From: a virus
Virus record (IMG/VR): IMGVR_UViG_3300025767_000165
Location: 1-20,656 of that record
Length of the DNA stretch: 20,656 nt
Strand: one strand, 5' to 3'
Positions 1 to 8,121 of the stretch are shown piece after piece. Position 1 is the stretch's first letter. Each line of letters starts with the position of its first letter. Below the pieces are notes generated by a model. It had not been told where the DNA came from. It worked only from the letters and a program-made list of their open reading frames with translations, and searched no databases. The position numbers and the translations under genes were made by a program.

Positions 1-714
1 TTGCACAGTACTCAGATAGCCAGCCGTGGCTGTTTTATCAGCAGCCACTTGAGCCGCATCAGTAGCTACCTGAGCCGCATCGCTGGCAACCTGAGCTGCA
101 TCAGCAGTCACATTGGCTTCTGCATTACCGATCGATGAGGCACTAGTCGCGGCAGCGGTGGCGCTGTTAGCGGCTGCAGTGGCTGAGGCGGCCGCTGTTG
201 ACACACTGCTGCCAATAGATGCAACGGCAGTGCTTGCAGTTACAGCGTCTGCGGCGGCAGAGGTGGCACTACTAGCTGCGGATGTTTTATCTATGGCAAC
301 CTGAGCTGCATCAGCGCTGACTTGAGCAACTTGAGCACTTACAGTCGATGCGGTCGTGTTGATTGTTGCGGCATCAGTCGCAGCCGAAGCAGCACTGTTT
401 GCCGCGTTTGTCTCAGCCTGAGCGGCATTACCAGCCGAAGTGCTTGCAGCATTCTTGCTTACCAAGGCTGCTGCAGCGCTATTAGCCGCATTTGTTGCAT
501 GGCCAGATGCTGCTGCGACTGAGCCACCCATTGATGCTGCACTGGTGGCGGCTGTGGCGGCGCTCGCGGCGGCATTGGTTTCGCTGGTATCCGCTGCGTT
601 TTCCGAAGCCAAGGCTGCGGCAGCGCTCGCGGCGGCGGCGTTAACGGACGCCTGTATAGTGTTCTGGACCGTTGCGGTTGTACCGGTTAGTCCAAAGAAA
701 CTGGTATTCGCCAT
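1..714 (-). CDS. Ala-rich coiled-coil tail fibre protein (partial, 3' end beyond window)
   Basis: The frame is open from an ATG at 714-712 to the window edge, giving the first 238 residues with no stop; the rest lies to the left. The protein starts MANTSFFGLTGTT and is then almost entirely Ala/Ser/Thr with regularly spaced Asn, Asp, Gln and Val, as in the shafts of long phage tail fibres. Near the window edge it becomes a strict heptad, DAAQVAx, repeated three times and followed by ADKTATAG, which predicts a trimeric coiled coil. A purine-rich AGGGG lies about 10 bases before the ATG. It is the last gene seen of the late operon, directly after the adaptor gene, which fits a particle-attached fibre that contacts the host. 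The receptor-binding C-terminus is not visible, so specificity cannot be judged. Fibre identity is inferred from composition and position rather than from a named domain. Confidence 0.8.
   Translation of the reverse strand, partial: MANTSFFGLTGTTATVQNTIQASVNAAAASAAAALASENAADTSETNAAASAATAATSAASMGGSVAAASGHATNAANSAAAALVSKNAASTSAGNAAQAETNAANSAASAATDAATINTTASTVSAQVAQVSADAAQVAIDKTSAASSATSAAADAVTASTAVASIGSSVSTAAASATAAANSATAAATSASSIGNAEANVTADAAQVASDAAQVATDAAQVAADKTATAGYLSTVQ
49..111 (-). repeat. 21-bp tandem repeat encoding a coiled-coil heptad
   Basis: Three near-identical 21-bp units (49-69, 70-90, 91-111) share the core CTGAGCYGCATC on the plus strand and encode the heptad DAAQVAx in the fibre gene on the minus strand. 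A related partial copy lies near 297-320. Such in-frame repeats can gain or lose units and so change fibre length. Confidence 0.75.
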
Positions 715-732
715 GATTTAGATGCCCCTGTC

Positions 733-1344
733 TTAATAATCAGCGTTAGAGTAGGTAGGCTGTACGGCTTGGATACCACCGTTCAATTCCTGATCATCAG
801 CCATGCCTTGGAGCTCTCCCATGAACTGCAGATATTTAGCTTCGAATTGTGGAGCGCGCTCATCCATATAGTGGTCAGCGGCATAAGTAAGCGCTGAGTA
901 AATCACAAGGTCGGATGCTGTTTCAGTCAGCGCGTTTGTGTCAGTATTCAGCACGAGTGCCGGAAACTCGGCGTAATAGTAGAGCGTCAGCGTCCCGCTT
1001 GTCGGTGTCGGAAAGAGCATTAGTTGAGGACCAATGCGCGCATAGTATTTTGGTACACCTATATAAGAGGACTGCTGAAGCTCTCTGTAGCGCTTCATAG
1101 GAACGCGCTGCAGTTCGTATTGATCTTGATATAGACTAATGGTCTCGATGAAATCAGCGGGTAATGTCAGTGATGATGTGGTAGTCGTAATGTTGACCAC
1201 AAATGTCTTTTCTTGCATGGGCGTTCTAAGTGAACGCTGGATGCGCGTGATGCCATCACTTAGAAACTGCTGTGTCAGCGCCTGTGTGATATCCGTGCGG
1301 TTAAGCATGGCGTTGAAATGAGTTTTAAGGTCGCCGTAGTTCAT
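733..1344 (-). CDS. Head-to-tail adaptor protein (SU10/gp6-like)
   Basis: This 203-aa protein opens MNYGDLKTHFNAMLNRTD and then shows the usual layout of podovirus adaptor proteins: an N-terminal helical part, a segment of the type SLTLPADFIET (about residues 57-67), a P-x-Y-Y-A-R-I-G-x-Q-L strand (about 98-108), FPTP, then LTLYYYAEFPAL and TNALTETASDLVIYSAL. From memory, this pattern matches phage adaptors of the SU10 family. Adaptors form a ring below the portal and connect the head to the tail nozzle. The gene follows the capsid gene and a 106-aa unknown, which is the normal neighbourhood. The start ATG at 1344 is preceded by AAGGGCAATGGAAAC, a weak ribosome binding site, and lies 17 bases after the stop of the preceding gene. 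Family assignment is good; the exact subfamily is an inference. Confidence 0.8.
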   Translation of the reverse strand: MNYGDLKTHFNAMLNRTDITQALTQQFLSDGITRIQRSLRTPMQEKTFVVNITTTTSSLTLPADFIETISLYQDQYELQRVPMKRYRELQQSSYIGVPKYYARIGPQLMLFPTPTSGTLTLYYYAEFPALVLNTDTNALTETASDLVIYSALTYAADHYMDERAPQFEAKYLQFMGELQGMADDQELNGGIQAVQPTYSNADY

Positions 1345-1361
1345 GTTTCCATTGCCCTTAT

Positions 1362-1682
1362 TCAGACGGTTTTGTTGGTCGTTAAGAACCCATCGAGATG
1401 CTCGGCCTTCAGTCTTTTGATGATGTCGTGAGCCGTGATGTTACGGTCACTCAGGATGTCAAAGCCTTCACGCATCCACTTGTCCACAATGACTGTGGGG
1501 ATTGATGCAACGCGCATAAACTCGCCCTCTGGCACTGAGCCGCTGGCGTCACGCTGCTGCTTCAAGCCATCGAGGTACTCTTGAGTGATGTTTTGTGATG
1601 ATTGCATAAAAAGGCCATCAGCATTTGCACCGATGTTTGTGAGTACGCGCTCAAGCTTGATGTCGTCTTTAGTGGTAGTCAT
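1362..1682 (-). CDS. Conserved phage protein of unknown function, between capsid and adaptor
   Basis: The 106-aa product is soluble and mostly helical, with no signal peptide or membrane segment. Its second half, from EFMRVASIPTVIVDKWMREGFD (about residues 54-75, quoted as separate pieces EFMRVASIP and DKWMREGFD) to HDIIKRLKAEHLDGFLTT, resembles small proteins found next to the capsid gene in many podoviruses whose function is unknown to me. ATG at 1682 has a strong AAGGAG 7 bases upstream. The 100-bp gap before it is the longest inside the head module and holds two hairpins, one of which could cover this ribosome binding site. A minor virion or assembly role is plausible from position only. 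Confidence 0.7.
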   Translation of the reverse strand: MTTTKDDIKLERVLTNIGANADGLFMQSSQNITQEYLDGLKQQRDASGSVPEGEFMRVASIPTVIVDKWMREGFDILSDRNITAHDIIKRLKAEHLDGFLTTNKTV

Positions 1683-1683
1683 A

Positions 1684-1732
1684 TTTGCTCCTTAAAAGAT
1701 TAAGGGTGAATGCCCGAGGTAAGGAGAGCAAA
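1684..1732 (-). promoter_or_regulatory. Predicted hairpin masking the ribosome binding site of the 106-aa gene
   Basis: In the minus-strand transcript, UUUGCUCUCCUU (1732-1721) can pair with AAGGAGCAAA (1693-1684), which includes the Shine-Dalgarno AAGGAG and lies one base before the AUG at 1682. The pairing is 10 base pairs with a two-base bulge, extended by one A-U pair at 1720/1694, around a loop of about 25 bases. If it folds, translation of the downstream gene would be reduced or coupled to ribosomes arriving from upstream. Folding energy was not computed. Confidence 0.5.
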
Positions 1733-1757
1733 ACCCCCGAGCACCCACCCATTTGTT

Positions 1758-1774
1758 AGGTCTTAGATAGACCT
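1758..1774 (-). terminator. Short hairpin after the capsid gene (weak terminator or 3' stabiliser)
   Basis: AGGTCT (1758-1763) and AGACCT (1769-1774) form a perfect 6-bp stem with a 5-base loop, starting 8 bases after the capsid stop codon (1783-1785). No run of U follows on the transcript, so it is not a classical intrinsic terminator. A role in processing or protecting the capsid mRNA 3' end is equally possible. Confidence 0.35.
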
Positions 1775-1782
1775 GTTGTGGC

Positions 1783-2658
1783 TTATGTTAGAGCTGACAA
1801 CATACCGTCTGCATCAAAGTTCATGTGCTTCAGTGAGTATTCACCAGTAACAGCATGAGTATCGCCGTCAGATACCTTACCCAAGAGGGTACGGCTGAAC
1901 GGACGCAGAACAACCGAGCGCCACATGGACGGATCGATCAGGAATGCGTGAGTGGTCAACTGGTGCCGGTTTAGAATGATTCTGTACTCGCCGAAGGGGC
2001 TTATGTACAAATCCACGGCATTCACGACCGACTTTGTGCCATCGTTGAAAGTGCGGTTACGACCAGCGCTCGATGCGAAGCCCGCCGTGATCAAAGAATC
2101 GGCTGGTTTGATCATGAACAAGCTTGGGTCTGAGCCGTTGTTGTAGCAATCTTCGCCCAGCTCCAGAAGCTTAGCTTCAGTCAGAGCACCTGTCACAGCA
2201 ACATCAGTTGTGATCATCTGGGTAGCTGACGCCATTTCGCGAGCTACTGCTGATGAACCAGCTACCGATGCATTATCGACACCGACATATGCAAATTCTA
2301 GGTCTTTCTTAATTTCCTTGAGGACCTTAGAAAGTTGATGCGCGGTTTCGGCGGCACGCCCGTGAGTTTTTACTGCATCCGCCGTAGCGCTGACCTCAAA
2401 TGTAGTGTTCAGAATTTGTGTTACATTTGAACGCAGTACGGTTGGTGTTTGAGTTCCTGCTGCAAAAGCTGCACCCTCGACCTTAGCGTTAGCCTGACCG
2501 GCGCGAAGGGTATCTTCTTGCCATTCAAACAGGCGGTTATGCACTTTCTCCGATTTGACCAGAGATGAGAATGGTGTGTCTGAGGGCGAAATTGTTGTGA
2601 TAATTGAGGATACATCTTCCGCGATCCCAATTTGATCATATGAACTGTAAACGGCCAT
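1783..2658 (-). CDS. Major capsid protein (SU10_MCP / DUF5309 type)
   Basis: This 291-aa protein builds the icosahedral shell. The N-terminal part carries the signature of the SU10-type capsid family: ISPSDTPF at about residues 23-30, FEWQEDTL at 44-51 and VEGAAF at 60-65, followed by a domain rich in short strands and helices with no membrane segment, as expected for an HK97-like fold. Its length is normal for the family as I know it. The ATG at 2658 has AGGAG 9 bases upstream. It follows the scaffold gene by 29 bases and precedes the 106-aa unknown and the adaptor, the standard head gene order. No protease gene is seen next to it, and the N-terminus is short, so prohead maturation by a dedicated head protease is not suggested by this window. 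Confidence 0.92.
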   Translation of the reverse strand: MAVYSSYDQIGIAEDVSSIITTISPSDTPFSSLVKSEKVHNRLFEWQEDTLRAGQANAKVEGAAFAAGTQTPTVLRSNVTQILNTTFEVSATADAVKTHGRAAETAHQLSKVLKEIKKDLEFAYVGVDNASVAGSSAVAREMASATQMITTDVAVTGALTEAKLLELGEDCYNNGSDPSLFMIKPADSLITAGFASSAGRNRTFNDGTKSVVNAVDLYISPFGEYRIILNRHQLTTHAFLIDPSMWRSVVLRPFSRTLLGKVSDGDTHAVTGEYSLKHMNFDADGMLSALT

Positions 2659-2687
2659 CTGTTTATACTCCTAGTAATAATGATGGA

Positions 2688-3716
2688 TTAGGTTTCCCAG
2701 CGAGACATGATCAATTCAGCCAAATCATCACTATCATTTGATACCCGAACACGCTCAGCAAGCTTGGACACTTTGTCAGCTTTACGGCTTTGCTCATTCG
2801 GTGGTGATTTCTTTGATTTGAGAACACGGCCCTTCGGTGTCTTCTTCTTCACGGTCGCCACTTTTCTACCCTCATCGTAAAGACGCGCTTTATTCAAAAT
2901 GAGGATGACATTTGGATCCGTGAAAGTATCCACGGCTTCTTGTGGTAGACCGTTAGAAACGGCGTATGCTCGGATATCGTTGTACAGAGAGTTAGACCAA
3001 TTTGGTAACTCTTGCTGCAGCTTCTTGACGCACTCTTGTGCGCCTTGCTGCATTGTACGGTTTTGCTGAGCTTTAAGATCCCGATAGAAACCCTCAGATT
3101 CCTCGGTGAGGAAATCGAGGTTTTGCTTAGCGGCAGCAGCTTCGCGGCGTAGAGCCGTAAAGTCTTCCTCGGACAATTGCCGAGATGCCACCAGCATGTC
3201 TACCTCGCTGTATGGTTTCCATTGTTCTTGAGCTCGCTCGAGCATGCGCTGCAAGACAGCCGAGGACTTTTCTGTGACCTCTGTGGCTTCTTTGCGTTGT
3301 CTCGCTACTTCTTGAGACTTTTGTGTCAAAGACGCTTCTTGTCCCCAGAGCCGCTTTAGATCTTTGACTGATGCCTGCTGAGTTTCGCCATTTATAACGA
3401 TGTCAATGAGGGTGTCATCAGACAGATCGACTGTCTCTTCGTCCTCTTCATCATCTTCGGCTTCTTCCTCATCGTCAGGGTCAGCTTCAGTATCCTCTTC
3501 GTCTTCGTCAGACTGAGTGTCTTCATCATTCAGATCATCGTCACCTGTAGTCTCTTCGGTGTCGGTGTCTGTCGCCTCTTCTGGGTCATCTGATGCAACC
3601 TGTTTATCACTAGGTTGGTCTTCCCACCGCTGGAGTATGGCTTCTACTGGATCTACATTCCCGAGTGCATCGAGTGGTAGTTCCTGTTGTTGAGGGGTGT
3701 TTTGTTGGTCGCTCAT
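2688..3716 (-). CDS. Capsid scaffolding protein
   Basis: The 342-aa protein has a short Gln/Pro-rich start, a very acidic stretch of almost only Asp, Glu and Thr at about residues 43-101, a small segment DIVINGETQQASVKDLKRLW (about 105-124), then a long charged helical region likely to be coiled coil, and a basic tail with KKKTPKGR and KSKKSPP at about 295-315. The order acidic arm, DxxVNG-like motif, coiled coil, basic C-terminus is typical of phage scaffolds, whose C-terminus binds the coat protein. It lies immediately upstream of the major capsid gene. ATG at 3716 is 8 bases after the preceding stop. Scaffolding proteins vary in sequence, so the call rests on architecture and position. Confidence 0.8.
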   Translation of the reverse strand: MSDQQNTPQQQELPLDALGNVDPVEAILQRWEDQPSDKQVASDDPEEATDTDTEETTGDDDLNDEDTQSDEDEEDTEADPDDEEEAEDDEEDEETVDLSDDTLIDIVINGETQQASVKDLKRLWGQEASLTQKSQEVARQRKEATEVTEKSSAVLQRMLERAQEQWKPYSEVDMLVASRQLSEEDFTALRREAAAAKQNLDFLTEESEGFYRDLKAQQNRTMQQGAQECVKKLQQELPNWSNSLYNDIRAYAVSNGLPQEAVDTFTDPNVILILNKARLYDEGRKVATVKKKTPKGRVLKSKKSPPNEQSRKADKVSKLAERVRVSNDSDDLAELIMSRWET

Positions 3717-3723
3717 AGTAGAC

Positions 3724-3999
3724 CTATTCCTCTTCGCTGTTTTCGCGTTTTGCTAAGATCTGGTCACGCACCTGTACGCGCTGCTGTAGCGTAGCTACGA
3801 TGTCCGTGACGGCTCTGTAGGCATTATAGATAGTCTCGCGCCCCTCTTTGTTGTCCGGTTTAGAGACAACGAAGGCTTGAAAGGCGCTCTCGACTAGGTT
3901 GTTCATCACGCCATTGAAAGTGACATCGAGAAGCAGTTTCTCGGCGTCATTTCCCATAGCGATTTGGTCTTCTTCGCTGGAATTGCTGAAGGATGACAT
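3724..3999 (-). CDS. Conserved small phage protein of unknown function
   Basis: The 91-aa product is helical and charged, with a Ser/Glu-rich start, a central segment LLLDVTFNGVMNNLVESAF and a C-terminal helix ending in Glu residues. It has no membrane segment or recognisable domain. The ATG at 3999 has an excellent AAGGAG ribosome binding site 6 bases upstream, so it is clearly expressed. Small helical proteins in this place, between portal and scaffold, are common in podoviruses, with no function known to me. A DNA-packaging accessory or portal-assembly helper is possible from position only. Confidence 0.65.
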   Translation of the reverse strand: MSSFSNSSEEDQIAMGNDAEKLLLDVTFNGVMNNLVESAFQAFVVSKPDNKEGRETIYNAYRAVTDIVATLQQRVQVRDQILAKRENSEEE

Positions 4000-4023
4000 A
4001 TTCTCTCCTTGGGTTTAGTGGTA

Positions 4024-6063
4024 TTAGCCTGTCGGCGATACGATCCCGCGCTTGTCCTCAGTCGTGCGTAGGATCTCAAGCTCGGCTGTATCGATCTTCT
4101 GCTTATGGGCAAGCTGGGCTTCTTTCAGGTCCATACTGTCGGACTGAAGGGCGTGGGCTGCCTGAGCTTTAGCTTGCTCAAGCTGCAATTTGAGCTGGGA
4201 GATCTCGGTATCCATTTGGGCCTTCATCTCAGCTACAGCCGTTTGACGCTCGGAGATCTCGAGCTGCTTCATAGCCATCTGCTTCTGCATTTCTTGCATT
4301 GGGTCAGGCTGTGGCGGCGGCATTTGATCCGGCGGCGTCAGGAAATCATCGACATTAAGAATGCCGTTCTTTTCCATGATGATCTTGAACATCTGGTACC
4401 GCTTGTCTGGGCCATACATAGGTCCAAGAACAGGGTCCTGTGCCATCATACCGTGCAAAGCAAGATACTTTTGGGCATCGCGCTCTTGCTCACCATAGCC
4501 AAGCTTGAGCTCGACCATGACATCGCGCTTGTCGTCCCAAACTGATGGATTTACGCGCACATAGTTACCGGCGAGCTGTACAATCTTTTCTTCAGTCTCA
4601 TTCTGGGTGATGAGCTTATAGACTTTGTGCCATAAAGGCCGGACAAACTGGTTAGCGAAATTGCGAGCGATAATCTTCTGGCGCTGCTGAGACATGGTGG
4701 CGAGCTGTTCGACCATAGCAGCACTGTTTTGCTTGCTGATAGCGTCCTTCTCGATGCCACGGCTCAAACGGCTAACACCCGTTGTGTCTTCATTCTGTTC
4801 GCTAAGTAAGTTCAGCGTCTGGAAGACAAACGGGTTCAAGTTAGCTTGCGGCAGCGGTGATATGCCATCAGGGCGGGTCACATTCACGATCCCACCTAAG
4901 CGGTTATCGACCATTTCACGGGGCGATGTGAGTGATCCTTTGACTACCATGTAGCGCGGATTGTTTGTGATCACCGTGTGATCGAGGATCGAGCGGGTCA
5001 GTACGGTGCGCGCATTCTGGGTCGCTATAACCTTTTGTGCAAAGTTAGAGCCAAAGAATGCATGGGGGATAGGCAGCGGCACAAAGGCCACGAATGGCAA
5101 ATCATCGATCTCATAGATATCTAGGATCGCATTGCCAGCCTTACATACCTTATGCAGCCGCGCCTTACCTGATGCGTCAGGATCTAACTGGATGTAGCAC
5201 TCATAGACCATAACGGTACGCACTTGATCCTGATAGCCTTTTGCGTTGAAGCCTCGATCGCTGCCGATCTCTTCGTGCCGCGCTAGGACCTCTGGGTCGG
5301 TCTCCGTGTCTACATCGTTATGGTCATCACCGATCTTGTCGATCAGCTTCTCGCTGTAGCCCATCTCGCGTAGTTCAGTGATCGTCTTGCGCTCTCTGTG
5401 TGCTAGGAACGACACGGTATCCAATGAGCGAGCTTGTGGCTCGATGACAAAGTTCTCCGGTGGGATTGCCTCAATACGAACTTGGCTCTTATCAACTGGC
5501 TTACTGATAGTACCGGAGATCAACCCGACAGCATTAGTTTCGCTGTCCTCGAGCTCGACCTCTTCGTCTGCAGCGAGCAGCATATCCAGCTCGTCCTCAG
5601 TGAGATCCTTGAACTCCTCGAGCTCATATTCCGTTGCGTCTTCCCAGTATACCTTGGCGATCCCTGCCCGAGCCATGAGGCCATCGTGAATCACGCTGGA
5701 TGCTACTGAGTAAAAGTCATTTTGACGGAAACACACATAATTGGTGTATTCGGTAGCGATGTCAGCCATTACGACATCATCAGGACCCTGCGGTGCAAAG
5801 GTTACGATGCGTTGGCCTGCTGCCATACTTTCCAACAAAGCAGCCTGCATTGACAGGACGCTGTCATACACATCCATACTGACGAACTTACTGTTGCCAT
5901 CATGCTGGGGCTTAGGAAGCTCTGCTTGGTAATATTTAAGGCACAGCTCGCGCTCGCGTGAGAGCTGGCTGTCATAATAACCCACTGAGCGAGCGATGTT
6001 GTCTTCAACAATCTTGATGACCTCATCATCGCTGAGGGGTTTGTACTCTTTCTTTTGTGCCAT
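4024..6063 (-). CDS. Portal protein (P22/SU10-like)
   Basis: This 679-aa protein is the dodecameric ring at the packaging vertex through which DNA enters and leaves the head. The N-terminal part has the usual KYYQAELP and SMDVYDSVLSMQAALLE segments, then a middle segment RIEAIPPENFVIEP followed by SLDTVSFLAHRERKTITEL, a pattern common to long podovirus portals. Further on come FVPLPIPHAFFG, an RSILDHTVITNNPRYMV helix region and a wing/clip region. The last 90 or so residues form a Gln/Glu/Lys-rich coiled coil that probably gives the barrel extending into the head. It is longer than siphovirus portals (about 450-550 aa) and close to P22-type ones. It starts 4 bases after the large terminase stop and sits directly before the small unknown and scaffold, the standard order. 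Confidence 0.92.
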   Translation of the reverse strand: MAQKKEYKPLSDDEVIKIVEDNIARSVGYYDSQLSRERELCLKYYQAELPKPQHDGNSKFVSMDVYDSVLSMQAALLESMAAGQRIVTFAPQGPDDVVMADIATEYTNYVCFRQNDFYSVASSVIHDGLMARAGIAKVYWEDATEYELEEFKDLTEDELDMLLAADEEVELEDSETNAVGLISGTISKPVDKSQVRIEAIPPENFVIEPQARSLDTVSFLAHRERKTITELREMGYSEKLIDKIGDDHNDVDTETDPEVLARHEEIGSDRGFNAKGYQDQVRTVMVYECYIQLDPDASGKARLHKVCKAGNAILDIYEIDDLPFVAFVPLPIPHAFFGSNFAQKVIATQNARTVLTRSILDHTVITNNPRYMVVKGSLTSPREMVDNRLGGIVNVTRPDGISPLPQANLNPFVFQTLNLLSEQNEDTTGVSRLSRGIEKDAISKQNSAAMVEQLATMSQQRQKIIARNFANQFVRPLWHKVYKLITQNETEEKIVQLAGNYVRVNPSVWDDKRDVMVELKLGYGEQERDAQKYLALHGMMAQDPVLGPMYGPDKRYQMFKIIMEKNGILNVDDFLTPPDQMPPPQPDPMQEMQKQMAMKQLEISERQTAVAEMKAQMDTEISQLKLQLEQAKAQAAHALQSDSMDLKEAQLAHKQKIDTAELEILRTTEDKRGIVSPTG

Positions 6064-6067
6064 TTAA

Positions 6068-7639
6068 TTATACCATTTCAACATATAGTTCTGGTGGAAC
6101 ATCAACAGGCTCCCATGACCCTTCATGGACATAGTTAGCCAAGGCTAAAGCCATTACACAGTCATCAAAACAAGACGGTTCAGCTTCCATGCTGCCGCTT
6201 TCAGTGACAATGTAGGTGAGCATTTCCCTTATCGTTGTTTTATCGTTCAACTCTATTTCACCCTCGCGCATAGCAGCGCGGAGTTGATCGATAATCAGGG
6301 GTTTAGTCTTGGCTGTAGTACTGAAGCCGAGCTTAACAGTTTCACGATCTGTGACCTTGTCATGCTGGATCTCAGTGTAAAAGTTTTGGTATGCGAGATC
6401 TTTACCTAGCCGCGTGACCGTAAGTATTCCATGACCATTGTTTTCAACGATAATATGAGCTTCATTATAGTAGTGGCCAAGTGCGTTAAGCACTTCAGCG
6501 TAATAGTCAGGGTGGATTTGACCACGCCAAATAGCAACTTGGCGCTTTTTGCTATCAAGGACTTGAGCAACTGAATAGTCACCATTACGAACTCCCATGG
6601 CGACATCAGCGCCAATAACATACCGCTCACCTTCATCATGCTTACGGTATACAGTTAATTCACCTCGTGGGTGGGTTACCCATTCGCCATCTTCGAGAGC
6701 TAGACGCTGTTCGACATCTGCTGTCTCATCTAGAAGCTCAACAAGTTGATCTGGGTTAAATACTGGCCGACCTGTCGTCAGAAACGCCTCATCTGGGGTT
6801 GATGGGTACTCCTGACGGAACAGGTCTAAGCCGTTTTGTGCTACCTTGCGCCGCCGGAACATAAGCTGCTCATCATCGAGATTATATTTCTCGCAGAGCT
6901 CTTGTTCATCTGGTGTGCGCTCAAAGTTGTCAGTAACCGGTTCTCTATATGTAGCATCTGTGAACCACGGTATGAACACTGGTACATAACCATTTTCACC
7001 AGCAACCGCCCCCTTCCACAGATTAAAAAAGGTACCGGTTACACCATTCGCCGTGCTCTCGACAAAGATAGCCGTTCCAGCAGTATTCGGTACAGCTTGT
7101 ACCATGCTGTTCCAGATGTCTTCAGCATTTGACTTAGGCCAGAACCCCATCTCGGAGCAGTGCGCGTGGGTAAGAGTTTCACCGCGACCAACCGAGTCTC
7201 CACCGGCAGTCGCAACGACATAAGAGCTATCGAGAACATCAAACGTCAATTCCCTTCTTGAGCTGTATTTAGTATGAGGTTTCAAGATCTCAGGACAATG
7301 CTCATGATATCGTTTAGTCATATCAAAGAGCGCCCGAGTACTGTCAGCATGGTGAGTGATCACCATTGCTTTACGAGCCTTACGCTGGCTCACAGTGAAG
7401 TACAGGTATCCACCAACATATGTTGACAAGCCTTGCTGGCGAGCCTTCAAGATGATGATCCTTACTTTCCCTTCACTCTCAAGTTGTCTGGTGACAGCTT
7501 CATCGAGGATCTTCTGTGCTTCATTCAAAACTAAAGGGGCAACCTCGCCCCTCTTCGTTCTGATCTTCAATGCGGATTTAGAGTAGAAACTAAACTCAGT
7601 GAGTAGTCTCTTGCGGATCTTTTGTAGCTTCTTGTCCAT
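6068..7639 (-). CDS. terL: Terminase large subunit
   Basis: The 523-aa protein is the ATP-driven DNA packaging motor and headful nuclease. The ATPase domain shows a variant Walker A KARQQGLST at residues 65-73, a Walker B-like region THAHCSEMGF at 157-166 with catalytic Glu163, and motif III VESTANG at 193-199. The nuclease domain has the three acidic positions of the RNase H-like fold: Asp345 in VIGADVAMG, Glu399 in IIVENNGHG, and Asp492/Asp493 in CFDDCVMALA. Length and spacing are normal. The ATG at 7639 lies inside the small terminase gene, giving a 44-base overlap that suggests translational coupling; the purine stretch GGAAGAAGAG upstream could serve as ribosome binding site. The protein works with the small subunit and the portal. 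Confidence 0.95.
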   Translation of the reverse strand: MDKKLQKIRKRLLTEFSFYSKSALKIRTKRGEVAPLVLNEAQKILDEAVTRQLESEGKVRIIILKARQQGLSTYVGGYLYFTVSQRKARKAMVITHHADSTRALFDMTKRYHEHCPEILKPHTKYSSRRELTFDVLDSSYVVATAGGDSVGRGETLTHAHCSEMGFWPKSNAEDIWNSMVQAVPNTAGTAIFVESTANGVTGTFFNLWKGAVAGENGYVPVFIPWFTDATYREPVTDNFERTPDEQELCEKYNLDDEQLMFRRRKVAQNGLDLFRQEYPSTPDEAFLTTGRPVFNPDQLVELLDETADVEQRLALEDGEWVTHPRGELTVYRKHDEGERYVIGADVAMGVRNGDYSVAQVLDSKKRQVAIWRGQIHPDYYAEVLNALGHYYNEAHIIVENNGHGILTVTRLGKDLAYQNFYTEIQHDKVTDRETVKLGFSTTAKTKPLIIDQLRAAMREGEIELNDKTTIREMLTYIVTESGSMEAEPSCFDDCVMALALANYVHEGSWEPVDVPPELYVEMV

Positions 7640-8114
7640 TGTGCTCTTCTTCCATTAGTAGGCCTTCGAGGAAACTCTCAGCTTGACTGATAGCCATCTC
7701 GGATTTTGTAGCCGGCTTCTGTTTAGTAAAGTCTAGGACAAGGCGAGCAGCAGCTAGGCGATCGCGTGTCGCGTCTGGGGATCTCATGATCTCTACTGCA
7801 GTGACTAACGCCTCTTCAGCGTATTCATCTGGTTTGACATCGAGCTTCTTCGTCATGACTTGTACAACCTCTTCTGCTTCTTTTCGTAGCTCCTTGCGTA
7901 AGGGCTCAATAGTTTGCTTCCGGTGTCCATCCGGTACCCCTAGTGGACGCCCAGCGTTCTTGCGAGGCTTTGAAGACCACTGTTTACGCAGCGCCCTTCC
8001 CTCTGGGGTAGACATGAGCTCTGCAAAGTAGTTGTTTTTAGGTGCTCTTTGTGGATGGGTACCATTACCGTAACGACTTGGAGCCTTGGCTCGTTCTTTT
8101 CTTGGTTTACTCAA
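7596..8114 (-). CDS. terS: Terminase small subunit
   Basis: The 172-aa protein is basic at the N-terminus (KPRKERAKAPSR, KPRKNAGRPLGVPDG at about residues 50-64), followed by a helical region with alternating charges and an acidic C-terminus. The GRPxGxPDG element and the later segment ALVTAVEIMRSPDATRDRLAAARLVLDF (about 103-130, quoted in part) are of a kind I know from phage small terminases, which bind the pac or cos site and feed DNA to the large subunit. The start is a TTG at 8114-8112; it is supported by GGAGG 7 bases upstream (8122-8126). Its 3' end overlaps the large terminase by 44 bases. The function call is based partly on this context. Confidence 0.8.
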   Translation of the reverse strand: MSKPRKERAKAPSRYGNGTHPQRAPKNNYFAELMSTPEGRALRKQWSSKPRKNAGRPLGVPDGHRKQTIEPLRKELRKEAEEVVQVMTKKLDVKPDEYAEEALVTAVEIMRSPDATRDRLAAARLVLDFTKQKPATKSEMAISQAESFLEGLLMEEEHNGQEATKDPQETTH

Positions 8115-8121
8115 TGATTAG

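Noticed and set aside
113-721. Ala-rich plus-strand frames at the left edge
   Set aside because: They are the reverse complement of the Ala/Ser-rich fibre gene, where GCN codons read as Ala/Ser/Cys in other frames.
1711-1745. CCCGAG repeats as a terminator stem
   Set aside because: The two copies are direct repeats and not inverted, so they cannot form a stem with each other.
4105-4545. 146-aa plus-strand frame antisense to the portal C-terminus
   Set aside because: Leu/His-rich product that mirrors the Gln/Glu/Lys-rich coiled coil of the portal; no ribosome binding site was evident.
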